Positions 40,153 through 49,196 are shown, counted from the first letter of the stretch. The stretch: DNA of 64,000 nucleotides from Gordonia phthalatica (GCF_001305675.1 NZ_CP011853.1:2604001-2668000), one strand, 5' to 3'. The notes: generated by a model not told the origin, from the letters alone. Made by a program: numbers and translations.

Positions 40153-41094
40153 ATGAGCATTCGTCAGGTCGTGATGATCACCACTGGTGGCACCGCCGCC
40201 TCCCGCAGCACCGAGGATGGAACGGTCCCCGTCCTGCACGCCGCGGACCTGGTACCGGAGACCGCCGCCGGCATCTCGGTCCGCCCGGTCGAACTGATGA
40301 CGAAGGACTCGTCGGCGCTGACCGTCCGCGATCAGTTCGCGATCGTCGCGGCCGTCGCGGAGGCCTTCACCGACCCGGAGGTGGCGGGCGTCGTCGTCAC
40401 GCACGGCACCGACACGCTCGAGGAGACGGCCTACCTAGCCGACGTCTTCGCCGCCGATCCGCGACCGGTGGTCTTCACCGGCGCGCAGTACGCCACCGAT
40501 CACCCGCTGTCCGACGGGCCTGCGAACATCGCCGCCTCGGTGACGCTGGCCGCCGACCCCGATTCCCGCGGTCGCGGCGTCCTCATCTCCCTCGGCGGCC
40601 GTGTCCTCGGCGCGCGCGGCGCCTTCAAGATCTCCACCACCGACGTTGTCGCGTTCGACACCGTGCACCCGAACATGCCGCGTCCGCTGGTCGCCGAGAC
40701 CCTGCCGGAGGGACGTCCGGCGCGCGTCGATCTGCTGGCGCTGTACCCGGGCGTCTCCCCCGGCACCATCGCCTCCGGCGTCGCCCAGAACGCGGCCGGC
40801 ATCGTCCTGTCCGCCACCGGTTCCGGCAACACGCACCCGGACATCACCGCCGAGGTCCACCAGGCGGTGCAGAAGAACGTCGCGGTGGTCGTGTCGACGC
40901 GGGTGCCCTACGGCCGCGTGGAGCCGACCTACGGCGGCGGCGGTGGCGGCGTCGACCTGGTGCGGGCGGGCGCCATCTTCTCCCCGTGGCTGCGGGCTCC
41001 GCAGGCACGCATGGCGTTGATCGCGCTGCTGTCGACCGGCGCGGACGCCGCGGCGATCGCGGAGTTCTTCCGCGCGTCGTCGCCGACGGCCTGA
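40153..41094 (+). CDS. ansA: L-asparaginase, type I-like
   Basis: A 313-residue enzyme hydrolysing asparagine to aspartate and ammonia. The first catalytic threonine is in MITTGGTAASRS (near residue 12), the second in VVTHGTDTLEETAY (near 87-90). SDGPANIAASV and a C-terminal STRVPYGRVEPTY segment with a six-glycine run (GGGGGG) complete the pattern. No signal peptide, so cytoplasmic. ATG 40153 starts directly before the first strand; the open frame upstream is not conserved-looking. Corresponds to Rv1538c by position. Confidence 0.93.
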   Translation: MSIRQVVMITTGGTAASRSTEDGTVPVLHAADLVPETAAGISVRPVELMTKDSSALTVRDQFAIVAAVAEAFTDPEVAGVVVTHGTDTLEETAYLADVFAADPRPVVFTGAQYATDHPLSDGPANIAASVTLAADPDSRGRGVLISLGGRVLGARGAFKISTTDVVAFDTVHPNMPRPLVAETLPEGRPARVDLLALYPGVSPGTIASGVAQNAAGIVLSATGSGNTHPDITAEVHQAVQKNVAVVVSTRVPYGRVEPTYGGGGGGVDLVRAGAIFSPWLRAPQARMALIALLSTGADAAAIAEFFRASSPTA

Positions 41095-41101
41095 TGGGCA
41101 C

Positions 41102-42490
41102 TCAGCCCAGACCGTCGAGATCCCAGGCGAGGCTGTCGAGCGGGTCGGCGCGCTGCAGTGCCGGTTCCGGCAGTCGGAAGGTCTGAGCGCGACCGGGACC
41201 GGTGGCGCGCGTCTCGAAGCGCACGGTGACGAAGCCGTGTCCGCCGCCCTGCACCCAGCCGTGGCCGTGCTCGGGGTGGGTCACGTCGACCCCCGTCGGC
41301 CACTCCCTGATCACCGCGGTTCCCGTCGAATCCTCTTCGGTCACCATCGATTCCGGTTCGTGGTCGACGACGTCCGTGTCGTCGAGGTCGTCCAGACCCG
41401 CCCCCAGTCCGGGGAACAGCGACTCCTGCTGGGTCTCCGACAACCCGGAGTAACTGACGCCGACGAGCCGGATGGGACCGACCTGCAGCGGGTCCAGCAT
41501 CACCCGAAGCGCCGCCGCGGTCAGGACGTCGAGGTCGGTGGTGGCCGCAGGCAGGGTGATGGACCGGGTCAGGATCGACATGTCCGACCGCTTCAGTTTG
41601 ACGACCACGGTGCGCGCGCCGCGCCCGTCGCCGGCGAGGCGCCGGTGCGCATCCGCCGCCGCCCCCGTCACCGCGGCGCGCAGCGTGGCGGCGTCGACGA
41701 TGTCGACCGCGAAGGTCGACTCCGCACTGATCTGCTTCGACTCGGCCCGTTCGGCGACGGGGCGGTCGTCGATCCCCTGCGCCAACCGGTGCAGCGCCGG
41801 ACCGACGGTCGCGCCGAGCACCGAGATCACCTCCGGCTCCGAGAGCGCGGCGAGGTGCCCGATGGTCTCCACCCCGAGACGCGCGAGTCGATCACCGGTC
41901 ACCGGCCCCACGCCCCACAGTTTGCGAACCGGCAGGCTGTGCAGGAAAGCGAGCTCCGTCGACGGCGGAATCACCTTCACGCCATCGGGTTTCGCCATTC
42001 CGGAGGCGATCTTGGCGATCTGCTTCCCCGACCCGAAGCCGACCGACGCCGGCAGCCCGGTCTCGGCGCGGATCGCGCCGCGCAGCCGTTCGGCGAACGC
42101 CGCGACGTCGTCGACCGTCGCCCCGGCCAGGTGCTCGGGTTCTCCGAAGGCCTCGTCGAACGACAGGGTCTCGATGACCGGGATGAAGGTCCGGACCAAG
42201 GCGAAGACCCGCCGACTGACCACCGAATACACCGACCCGCGCGGCGGCACCACGACCGCCGCACCGCCGACGAGGCGCCGGGCCTGATGCATCGGCATCG
42301 CCGAGTGCGCACCGTAGACGCGCGACTCGTAGCTGGCACCTGCGACCACGCCGCGTCCGCCGAGGCCGCCGACCAGCACCGGACGGCCCGCGAGGGTGGG
42401 GCGGGTGAGTTGTTCGACGGACGCGAAGAACGCGTCCATGTCGATGTGCAGCACCCAGCGCTGGCTGGGCTCGGAACCGTGGTCAGTCAC
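41102..42490 (-). CDS. dinB: DNA polymerase IV (Y-family translesion polymerase)
   Basis: A 462-residue Y-family polymerase for bypass of DNA lesions. Catalytic carboxylates: LHIDMDAFFASVEQ near residue 15 and TLSFDEAFGEP near residue 108 (the more usual form is SIDEAYLD). Little-finger domain follows; helix-hairpin-helix segment KLWGVGPVTGDRLARLGVETIGHLA at about 190. Clamp-binding motif QQESLFPGL near residue 364. After it comes an extra C-terminal domain (about 400-462) common in the mycobacterial homologue Rv1537 (dinX). GTG 42490 overlaps the small gene upstream by eight bases. Confidence 0.92.
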   Translation of the reverse strand: MTDHGSEPSQRWVLHIDMDAFFASVEQLTRPTLAGRPVLVGGLGGRGVVAGASYESRVYGAHSAMPMHQARRLVGGAAVVVPPRGSVYSVVSRRVFALVRTFIPVIETLSFDEAFGEPEHLAGATVDDVAAFAERLRGAIRAETGLPASVGFGSGKQIAKIASGMAKPDGVKVIPPSTELAFLHSLPVRKLWGVGPVTGDRLARLGVETIGHLAALSEPEVISVLGATVGPALHRLAQGIDDRPVAERAESKQISAESTFAVDIVDAATLRAAVTGAAADAHRRLAGDGRGARTVVVKLKRSDMSILTRSITLPAATTDLDVLTAAALRVMLDPLQVGPIRLVGVSYSGLSETQQESLFPGLGAGLDDLDDTDVVDHEPESMVTEEDSTGTAVIREWPTGVDVTHPEHGHGWVQGGGHGFVTVRFETRATGPGRAQTFRLPEPALQRADPLDSLAWDLDGLG

Positions 42491-42668
42491 GATGCTCGCG
42501 GCACCGCTCCAGCACTCGCGGATCGGAGGTCGTGAACCGCTCGACCTCCTCCCCCGCGTCGCAGCGCAGCAGCGAGATGGTCGCCGAGTTCGGACGCAGC
42601 GAGACGACCTGCCACTGCGCTCCGTTGTCTTCCCACCGCTGGAGTCGTTCCAGGTCGTCGCTGCTCAT
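42483..42668 (-). CDS. Small conserved-looking protein upstream of dinB
   Basis: A 61-residue acidic protein (MSSDDLERLQRWEDNGAQWQ at the start, then LLRCDAGEEVERFTTSDP). The overlap of eight bases with dinB and the normal codon use favour a real gene. The hydrophilic helix then strand pattern and QWQVVSLRPNSATISLL core look like a small folded domain, but I do not know the family. A role with Pol IV is possible only from position. Confidence 0.65.
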   Translation of the reverse strand: MSSDDLERLQRWEDNGAQWQVVSLRPNSATISLLRCDAGEEVERFTTSDPRVLERCREHRD

Positions 42669-42719
42669 GGGCTCATTCTATCGCCACCGGACTCGGTCGA
42701 CGCCGCGCCGCGACGTACC

Positions 42720-43496
42720 ATGCATCGGGTGACTTTCACTCGCTATGTCGCCCTCGGCGACTCGTTCACCGAAGGCGTCGGAGACATCGACGCGGATCTG
42801 CCGAACGGTGTCCGCGGTTGGGCCGACCGCGTCGCCGCCGAACTGTCCCGGCTGAATCCGGAGCTGTCGTACGCCAATCTCGCGATCCGCGGCCGGAAAC
42901 TGAAGCCGATCGTCGACGAGCAGGTCGACGTCGCTCTCGCCATGTCTCCGGATCTGATCACGATCCACGCCGGCGGCAACGACATCCTGCGGCCGACCGT
43001 CGACCTCGACGATCTCCTCGGGTACTACGACGACGCCGTCGCCCGACTGGGCGCCGACGGTGCCACCGTCGCGCTGTTCACTCCGCACGATCCGGGCGCC
43101 ACCCCGCTGTTCGGCTCGCTGCGCGGTCGGTTCGCGATCCTCGCCGAGGGCATGCGGCAGATCTCCGACGCGCACGGCACCGCGCTGGTCGACTACTGGC
43201 GGATCCGAGACTACGACGATCACCGCCTGTGGTCCTTCGACCGCCTGCACATGTCGCCCGCCGGGCACCAGCGGATGGCGATCGCGGTGCTCGACGCGCT
43301 CGGCGTCGACCACGCGCTGCAACCGGCCGAGCCGTCGGACACGGGGCCGTCGGTCGCGCAGCGGGGTCGTCGTGCCGACCTCGACTGGACGCGCGGTTTC
43401 CTCGCGCCCTGGCTCGGTCGCCGCCTCCGCGGCGTGTCGTCCGGCGACACCCTCTCGCCGCGTTACCCGGAGATGCGTCGCTACCGCGACGCGTAG
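42720..43496 (+). CDS. SGNH/GDSL-type hydrolase
   Basis: A 258-residue esterase/lipase-like protein of the SGNH family. Block I YVALGDSFTEGVGD carries the nucleophile Ser; block II Gly in NLAIRGRKL; block III HAGGNDILRP; block V DRLHMSPAGHQRMA with the catalytic Asp and His. No signal peptide, so probably cytoplasmic. ATG 42720 lies 51 bases from the divergent small gene; GTG 42729 is the alternative start. Substrate unknown. Confidence 0.88.
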   Translation: MHRVTFTRYVALGDSFTEGVGDIDADLPNGVRGWADRVAAELSRLNPELSYANLAIRGRKLKPIVDEQVDVALAMSPDLITIHAGGNDILRPTVDLDDLLGYYDDAVARLGADGATVALFTPHDPGATPLFGSLRGRFAILAEGMRQISDAHGTALVDYWRIRDYDDHRLWSFDRLHMSPAGHQRMAIAVLDALGVDHALQPAEPSDTGPSVAQRGRRADLDWTRGFLAPWLGRRLRGVSSGDTLSPRYPEMRRYRDA

Positions 43497-43504
43497 CGAG
43501 CAAG

Positions 43505-43569
43505 ATCCGCGTAGTCCGCCGTCAGAAGCCGGGTTGTGAACCCCGCTTCTGACGGCGACTTACGCGGAT
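43505..43569. terminator. Long imperfect hairpin between convergent genes
   Basis: Arms 43505-43535 and 43539-43569 pair at 27 of 31 positions with a three-base loop GTG; the right arm ends TTACGCGGAT. It lies between the convergent 3' ends of the SGNH hydrolase (9 bases away) and ileS (11 bases away), so it fits a bidirectional terminator. No T-run. Confidence 0.7.
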
Positions 43570-43579
43570 TCGACCGAGA

Positions 43580-46500
43580 CTACGCCTTCGCGATGTCCAC
43601 GCTGACGCCGTGGCTGAGCTCGATGGCGGCGGGCTCACCGGTGACGACGTCGAAGGAGGTCGCGAGGACCTCGCCGGAGATCAGGTCGGCGTGCGCGGTC
43701 GCGGTCGCGACGTGGTCCTCGGGGACCACCAGGCGGACCGAGATGCGGTCGGAGATGTCCAGGCCCAGGTTGCGGCGCGCGTCCTGCAGTTCGCGGACAC
43801 GGTCCTTGGCCCAGCCCTCGGCCTCCAGTTCGGGCGTGACGGCGGTGTCGAGCACCACCAGGCCTGCGCCGCTCGGCATCTCGGCTGTCGACTCGGGCGC
43901 CACCGCCACCAGCTTGCGGGTGAACTCCTCACCGCGCAGCTCGATGCCGTCGGCGACGACGACGTCCTCACCGGTCTCGGCGTCGGTGCGCAGCTCCCAG
44001 TTCCCGGACTTCACGGCCTTGATGGCGCGCTGCACGTCCTTGCCGATGCGCGGTCCGGCGGCGCGGGCGTTCACCGCCACCTCCACGCGCCCCACGGCGT
44101 CGACGTCGGTCGTGAGGACCACGTTCTTGACGTTCATCTCCTCGGCGATCAGATCGACGTAGGGGGCGAGCCGGTCGGCGGTCGGCGACGCGATCGTCAG
44201 CTCCGGCAGCGGCAGGCGCACGCGCAGCTTGTTGGCCTTGCGGACGCTGGACGCGACCGAGCAGACCGTCTGAACGCGGTCCATGGCGTCGACGAGGTCG
44301 GCGTCGGCGTGCAGCTCGTCGGCGGTCGGCCAGTCGGTGAGGTGCACCGACCGCTCGCCGGTGAGACCGCGCCACATGGCCTCGGTCGCGAGCGGCAGCA
44401 GCGGCGCCGCCAGACGGCCGGCCACCTCGAGCACCGTGTACAGGGTGTCGAAGGCGTCGGCGTCCTCGTCCTGACCGGCCCAGAATCGGGCACGCGAACG
44501 GCGGACGTACCAGTTGGTCAGCGACTCGCAGAACTCGCGGAAGCTCTCGCATGCGCCGGCGATGTCGTAGACGTCGAGCGACGAGGTCATCTCGTCGCGC
44601 GTCGCCGACAGCTTGGCCAGGATGTAGCGGTCCAGGATGTGCTGGGAATCGGTGCGCCACGTCGCCGGGCGGTCCGCGTACAGCTGCAGGAAGCTGTAGG
44701 CGTTCCACATCGGCAGCAGCGCCTGGCGCACGCCCTCGCGGATGCCGCGCTCGGTGACGACCAGGTTGCCGCCACGCAGGATCGGCGACGCCATCAGGAA
44801 CCAGCGCATCGCGTCGGAGCCGTCGCGGTCGAAGACCTCGTTGACGTCCGGGTAGTTGCGCTTGGACTTGCTCATCTTCTGACCGTCGTCGCCGAGGACG
44901 ATGCCGTGCGCGGCGACCGTCTTGAACGCCGGGCGGTCGAAGAGGGCGGTGGCCAGGACGTGCAGGTTGTAGAACCATCCGCGGGTCTGGCCGTTGTACT
45001 CGACGATGAAATCGCCCGGGTTGTGGGCGATCTCGTTCGCCGAGCCGTCGAACCACTCGGTGTTCTCGAACGGGTAGTGGACCTGCGCGTACGGCATGGA
45101 GCCCGACTCGAACCAGCAGTCCAGGACCTCCGGCACGCGCCGCATGGTGGAGCGGCCGGTCGGGTCGTCCGGGTTCGGGCGGGTGAGCTCGTCGATGTAC
45201 GGGCGGTGGAGGTTGTCCGGGCGGACGCCGAAATCGGCCTCCATCTGGTCCAGGCTGCCGTAGACGTCGACGCGCGGGTACGCGGGGTCGTCGGAGATCC
45301 ACACCGGGATCGGGGCGCCCCAGTAGCGGTTGCGGCTGATGTTCCAGTCGCGCGCGCCCTCGAGCCACTTGCCGAACTGGCCGTCGCGGATGTGGGCGGG
45401 AGACCAGGTGATCTCCTGATTCAGCTCCAGCATGCGGTCCTTGACCTTGGTGACGGCCACGAACCACGACGGGACCGCCATGTAGATCAACGGCTGTCCC
45501 GAGCGCCACGAGTGCGGGTAGGAGTGCTCGATCGTCTCGTGCCGCAGGATGCGACCCGACGTCTTGAGGTCCTTGATGATGTTCGGGTTGGCGTCGAAGA
45601 CCATCTGCCCGACGTACGGCGGGACGAGGTCGGTGAACCGGCCGCCCGGATCGAGGGGCTGAACCACCTCGATGCCGTTGGCGGTCGCGACGTCCATGTC
45701 CTCCTCACCGAAGGCCGGAGCCAGGTGGACGACGCCGGTGCCGCTGTCGGTGGTCACGTAGTCGGCGAGCAGGACACGATGTCGACGGTCGGCCTGTTCT
45801 TGATCCGCCCCGCTCGCTTCGCTCCCGGCGGCGACAAAGAAGTCGAACGGCGGCCGGTAACGCAGACCCGCCAGCTGCTCGCCGACGTAGGTGCCGACGG
45901 TCTCGGGTTCGCCCAGCTCCTTCTTGTAGGCGCCGACGAGCGCAGTCGCCATCAGGTACTCGCCGCCGTCCTCGGTGCGGATGTGCGAGTACTCGGTCTC
46001 CGGGTGCACGGCGATCGCGAGGTTCGACGGCAGCGTCCACGGCGTGGTGGTCCAGATGAGAGCGTTGACGCCGTTCAGCTCGGCGAGCGGCTCACCGTCG
46101 GCGACGACGAACGGCATCGTCACGGTGACCGCGGGATCCTGCCGCATCCGGTAGGCGTCGTCGAGCTTGGACTCCTGATTGCTGAGCGGCGTCTGCTCGT
46201 ACCAGGAGTACGGCAGCACGCGGTAGCCCTGGTACACCAGGCCCTTGTCGTGCAGGCTCTTGAACGCCCACATCACCGACTCCATGAAGTCGAGGTCGAG
46301 CGTCTTGTAGTCGTTGTCGAAGTCGACCCACCGCGCCTGGCGGGTCACGTAGTCGCGCCATTCACCGGTGTACCGGAGCACCGAATCGCGGCAGTAGGCA
46401 TTGAACTTGTCGACGCCCATCGTCTCGATCTCGGACTTGTCCTTGATCCCCAGCTGGCGTTCGGCTTCGAGCTCGGCGGGCAGTCCGTGCGTGTCCCAAC

Positions 46501-46819
46501 CGAAGCGGCGGTCGACCTTCTTGCCGCGCATCGTCTGGTAGCGCGGGATGACGTCCTTGACGTAGCCGGTCAGGAGGTGGCCGTAGTGCGGGAGTCCGTT
46601 GGCGAAGGGCGGGCCGTCGTAGAAGATGAACTCCGGCGCGTCGGCACGGTTCGCGATGGACGCCTTGAACGTGTCGTCGGCGTCCCAGTAGGCCAGCACG
46701 GACTCCTCGACCGCCGGGAACGACGGTGCGCCGCGGCCGGTGCCGTCGGTGAGGTCGACGATCGGATAGGCATGCGTGCGGACGTCCTGCTGGTCGGAAT
46801 CGGTGGTCTGATCGCTCAC
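43580..46819 (-). CDS. ileS: Isoleucyl-tRNA synthetase
   Basis: A 1079-residue class I synthetase. HIGH-type motif PPFANGLPHYGH at residues 70-81, KMSKS in GQKMSKSKRNYP near residue 650, editing (CP1) domain between them, and the tRNA-binding domain rich in alpha-helix after 700. Editing-domain motif TTDSGTGVVHLAP is intact. Oddity: between RYRPPFDFF and RVLLADYVTT there are about 20 extra residues (AAGSEASGADQEQADRRH), encoded by the repeat-like CGCTCGCTTCGCTCC DNA. GTG 46819 follows GAGGAG and lies just after the T-box leader. The C-terminal extension fits the eukaryote-like (mupirocin-tolerant, type II) IleRS of actinobacteria, judged by length and tail. Confidence 0.95.
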   Translation of the reverse strand: MSDQTTDSDQQDVRTHAYPIVDLTDGTGRGAPSFPAVEESVLAYWDADDTFKASIANRADAPEFIFYDGPPFANGLPHYGHLLTGYVKDVIPRYQTMRGKKVDRRFGWDTHGLPAELEAERQLGIKDKSEIETMGVDKFNAYCRDSVLRYTGEWRDYVTRQARWVDFDNDYKTLDLDFMESVMWAFKSLHDKGLVYQGYRVLPYSWYEQTPLSNQESKLDDAYRMRQDPAVTVTMPFVVADGEPLAELNGVNALIWTTTPWTLPSNLAIAVHPETEYSHIRTEDGGEYLMATALVGAYKKELGEPETVGTYVGEQLAGLRYRPPFDFFVAAGSEASGADQEQADRRHRVLLADYVTTDSGTGVVHLAPAFGEEDMDVATANGIEVVQPLDPGGRFTDLVPPYVGQMVFDANPNIIKDLKTSGRILRHETIEHSYPHSWRSGQPLIYMAVPSWFVAVTKVKDRMLELNQEITWSPAHIRDGQFGKWLEGARDWNISRNRYWGAPIPVWISDDPAYPRVDVYGSLDQMEADFGVRPDNLHRPYIDELTRPNPDDPTGRSTMRRVPEVLDCWFESGSMPYAQVHYPFENTEWFDGSANEIAHNPGDFIVEYNGQTRGWFYNLHVLATALFDRPAFKTVAAHGIVLGDDGQKMSKSKRNYPDVNEVFDRDGSDAMRWFLMASPILRGGNLVVTERGIREGVRQALLPMWNAYSFLQLYADRPATWRTDSQHILDRYILAKLSATRDEMTSSLDVYDIAGACESFREFCESLTNWYVRRSRARFWAGQDEDADAFDTLYTVLEVAGRLAAPLLPLATEAMWRGLTGERSVHLTDWPTADELHADADLVDAMDRVQTVCSVASSVRKANKLRVRLPLPELTIASPTADRLAPYVDLIAEEMNVKNVVLTTDVDAVGRVEVAVNARAAGPRIGKDVQRAIKAVKSGNWELRTDAETGEDVVVADGIELRGEEFTRKLVAVAPESTAEMPSGAGLVVLDTAVTPELEAEGWAKDRVRELQDARRNLGLDISDRISVRLVVPEDHVATATAHADLISGEVLATSFDVVTGEPAAIELSHGVSVDIAKA

Positions 46820-47056
46820 GCGCTGCTCCTCGTGCCCGGTGACGGCCGACGGTCGTCGGCCCTGACGGCACGGGGACGCCTCGCCGCGGGCTCGTGAGCC
46901 TCGGGCTGCGCGCGGTACCACCCCGCTTGCGCATCCGGTTCGGATGCGCCTCTCATCGTTGCGGCGGTGTCGGGCCGCGCCCGCCCGGTTCTACTGGGGC
47001 CGCCTGGGCCTGTTCTTCCGGGAGCTCACCGGTGATTGCCGGATCATCGCTGTCGA
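46820..47056 (-). ncRNA. T-box riboswitch leader of ileS
   Basis: The minus-strand leader contains TGGTACCGCG (46920-46911) in the context GCGGGGTGGTACCGCG, the T-box core that pairs with uncharged tRNA acceptor ends. A perfect hairpin (GCGCATCCG, loop GTT, 46929-46949) precedes it. ATC triplets at 47036-47034 and 47044-47042 are possible isoleucine specifiers in stem I. Downstream, CGTGCC...GGCACG enclosing GGCCGAC...GTCGGCC folds next to the GAGGAG ribosome-binding site, so control is probably translational, as known for actinobacterial ileS T-boxes. A TACACT -10 lies at 47068-47063, and the start near 47056 is estimated from it. Confidence 0.85.
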
Positions 47057-47074
47057 GAAACGAGTGTACTGCAC

Positions 47075-48013
47075 TCAGTTCGGTGCGTCGCCCTTCGGCT
47101 GTGCGTCCGGATCGTCCCACACGAACTGCATGGCCGGAAGGTCCGGACTGGCCGACCGGACGACGATGTTGTCGGTCGGATCGCCGGCCAGGCGACGACG
47201 CCCCACATACGGCTCGGGCTGCTCCCGAGTCGGCGCGGGATCGGTCGGAGCCTCCGGCTCGACGTCGCTCACGGGAACCTCGTCCGCGGCGGGAACCGCT
47301 TCCTCGACCCCGGCCTCGGGGATCCGATTCTCGACGACAGCCGACTCGGAGGCACTCTCCTCCGGACCCACGGGCTCCGGAATCACTGCCTCGGGGACCG
47401 CTGTCTCGGGGACCGCCGTCTCCGAAACCGCGGGGGTCGACGGCTCCGCCATCTGAGCGGGGAACGACCCCGTCGACCGGAGGTAGTCGTTGACGTCACC
47501 GCCGCGAGCGTCACCGCGCTCGTGTGCCGCGGCTTCGAAACCGCCTGACAGCGGCGCGAAACCACCCGATCCGGATTCCGGCGCAGTGTCCGAGACGTGC
47601 TCCGAGGCGGGCGCGACGAGCGAACCGAGGCCGCTGGACGAATCGCTTCCGCCGGAGGTCTGACCACCGTGGAGCGACCACGTGGACGCCGTCTGATCGC
47701 CGTACGCGGCGGTCGTCGCGGCGTCGGAGTCCGCGTTGTCCGACGGGACCGCCGGAGCGGGCACGCCGTCGTCCTGTTCGTCTTCGAGCGGCTCTTCGCG
47801 TGCCGCGGACTCGCGCCCGCGGATGGTGAAGAGCGGTTCGTCGTCGTCGCTGCGGCCACGCTTGTTGGCCCGCAGGGTGTCGACGATGAGCAGGATCAGG
47901 CCCACCACGCAGACCACCACGCAGGCGATGGCGAGCGGAAGGTTCGCCATCATCAGGGCGAACACGAGCAGACCGAAACCGACGAGGGTCGCGGCCAGTG
48001 CGAGACTCAGCAT
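47075..48013 (-). CDS. Membrane protein with long disordered tail (Rv2144c-like position)
   Basis: A 312-residue protein: two membrane helices in the first 46 residues (LALAATLVGFGLLVFALMM; ACVVVCVVGLILLIV), a basic turn (RANKRGRS), then about 240 residues of acidic, Pro/Ser/Glu-rich sequence with repeated VSETAVPETAVPEA-like units. A short structured piece, DVNDYLRSTGSFPAQ, interrupts it. It lies next to wag31, the place of Rv2144c in M. tuberculosis, and may link the polar growth machinery to the membrane (inference). Its 3' end overlaps the ileS promoter region. Confidence 0.75.
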   Translation of the reverse strand: MLSLALAATLVGFGLLVFALMMANLPLAIACVVVCVVGLILLIVDTLRANKRGRSDDDEPLFTIRGRESAAREEPLEDEQDDGVPAPAVPSDNADSDAATTAAYGDQTASTWSLHGGQTSGGSDSSSGLGSLVAPASEHVSDTAPESGSGGFAPLSGGFEAAAHERGDARGGDVNDYLRSTGSFPAQMAEPSTPAVSETAVPETAVPEAVIPEPVGPEESASESAVVENRIPEAGVEEAVPAADEVPVSDVEPEAPTDPAPTREQPEPYVGRRRLAGDPTDNIVVRSASPDLPAMQFVWDDPDAQPKGDAPN

Positions 48014-48068
48014 TGCGCCCCCGTCGGTTCGGAGAAGATTCGCGTATTCACGGCGATGTCAGATCCGA

Positions 48069-48863
48069 TCAGCCCTGCTGGTATCCGCCCTCGGGGGCGT
48101 AACCGGCCTGCTGACCGCCCTCGACCGGAGCAGCACTGCCGCGCTGCTGCAGCTCCTCGAGCTGCGACTCGAGGTAGGTCTTGAGGCGGGTGCGGTATTC
48201 GCGCTCGAAGGTCTTGAGCTGCTCGATGCGACCCTCCAGCACGGTGCGCTGCTGGTTGATGGTCGTCATGATCTCGGTGTGCTTCTGCTCGGCGTCGCGC
48301 TGCAGGAAGTCGGCACGCTCCTGCGCCTGACGGACCTGGGTCTCGGCGCGGGTCTGCGCCTCTGCCAGCAGGGTCTCGCTTCGCTGACGCGCGTCGCTGA
48401 GCGTGGCGTCCGCAGTGCTCTGCGCCTCGTTCACCATGGCGTCCGAGCGCTGGCGGGCATCCGCCAAGAGGCCCTCTGCCTCGCTGCGGGCGCTGCCGGT
48501 GACCCGGTCCGCCGTGTCCTGCGCCAGGGCGAGGACGCGAGCGGCACGCATGCTGGCGTCTTCGTCGGCGACGGGGGCCGCTGCGGCGGGCGCTGCCACC
48601 GGTGCCGGTGCCGGCGTCGCCGCGGGTTCGGGAACGGCGGCGAAGGCCTGGGTGCGCTCGGGCGCTCCCGAACGGGCTTCGTCGAGTTCGGTCTCGAGTT
48701 CGCCGACGCGCTGCTTCAGGTCTGCGTTCTCGTCGATCAGACGCGCGAGTTCAGCTTCGACGAAGTCGAGGAACTGATCGACCTCGTCTTCGTTGTAACC
48801 GCGCTTGCCGATCGGCGGTTTGCTGAACGCGACGTTATGCACATCAGCTGGTGTGAGCCGCAT
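48069..48863 (-). CDS. wag31: DivIVA-family polar growth protein Wag31
   Basis: A 264-residue coiled-coil protein. The N-terminal membrane-curvature domain is diagnostic: LTPADVHNVAFSKPPIGKRG then YNEDEVDQFLDFVEAEL (residues 4-40). A Pro/Ala linker (about 78-110) is followed by a long coiled coil (about 115-240, heptads with many Ala/Glu/Arg/Gln), ending in a Gly/Gln tail. It gathers at growing poles and recruits cell-wall synthesis. ATG 48863 follows AGGGGAGAGG; a GTG/TTG extension upstream is not needed. The 333 bases before it hold its promoter. Confidence 0.95.
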   Translation of the reverse strand: MRLTPADVHNVAFSKPPIGKRGYNEDEVDQFLDFVEAELARLIDENADLKQRVGELETELDEARSGAPERTQAFAAVPEPAATPAPAPVAAPAAAAPVADEDASMRAARVLALAQDTADRVTGSARSEAEGLLADARQRSDAMVNEAQSTADATLSDARQRSETLLAEAQTRAETQVRQAQERADFLQRDAEQKHTEIMTTINQQRTVLEGRIEQLKTFEREYRTRLKTYLESQLEELQQRGSAAPVEGGQQAGYAPEGGYQQG

Positions 48864-49196
48864 TTCGCCTCTCCCCTTGGTCAAAGTTTGGTGCGTGCCG
48901 GTTGGTACACGTCATCTTCTGGGCGTGATCAATCGAGTCCGACGGTCTCAGACACGAGAACCGACCGATCCGAACTTGATCGCATTTCTATTAATACCAG
49001 TACCACTGTGTAACTAGCGTGTCATCTCGTCACTCCAGGACCAAGGCGTGTTGCCTCCCCGCGTCCTGTTCGCAACCAAAACTAGGCCGAATCGAACCCC
49101 GCGCCGGACCTGCGGAAAGTCGTCACATCGACGCGATCGACCGCTGCCGAGCGGACTCACCTGCGAGGATCGGATGAACCACAATCATGTGATTTC
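48864..49196. promoter_or_regulatory. Wag31 upstream region
   Basis: A 333-base gap without a gene. An AT-rich stretch (about 48985-49015 on the plus strand, containing CTATTAATACC) is the best promoter candidate for wag31 and would give a leader of more than 100 bases. No strong -35/-10 pair could be fixed. A possible operator-like GTCTGAGAC lies near 48945-48953. No hairpin terminator was seen after yggT. Confidence 0.4.

Noticed and set aside
40920..40960. Six-glycine run in the asparaginase as a sequence error
   Set aside because: The frame continues correctly on both sides and a glycine-rich loop in this place is compatible with the fold.
43610..46897. 1095-codon open frame antisense to ileS
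   Set aside because: Same reason: codon-position bias of ileS keeps the opposite frame open; composition is Arg/Val/Asp-rich without motifs.
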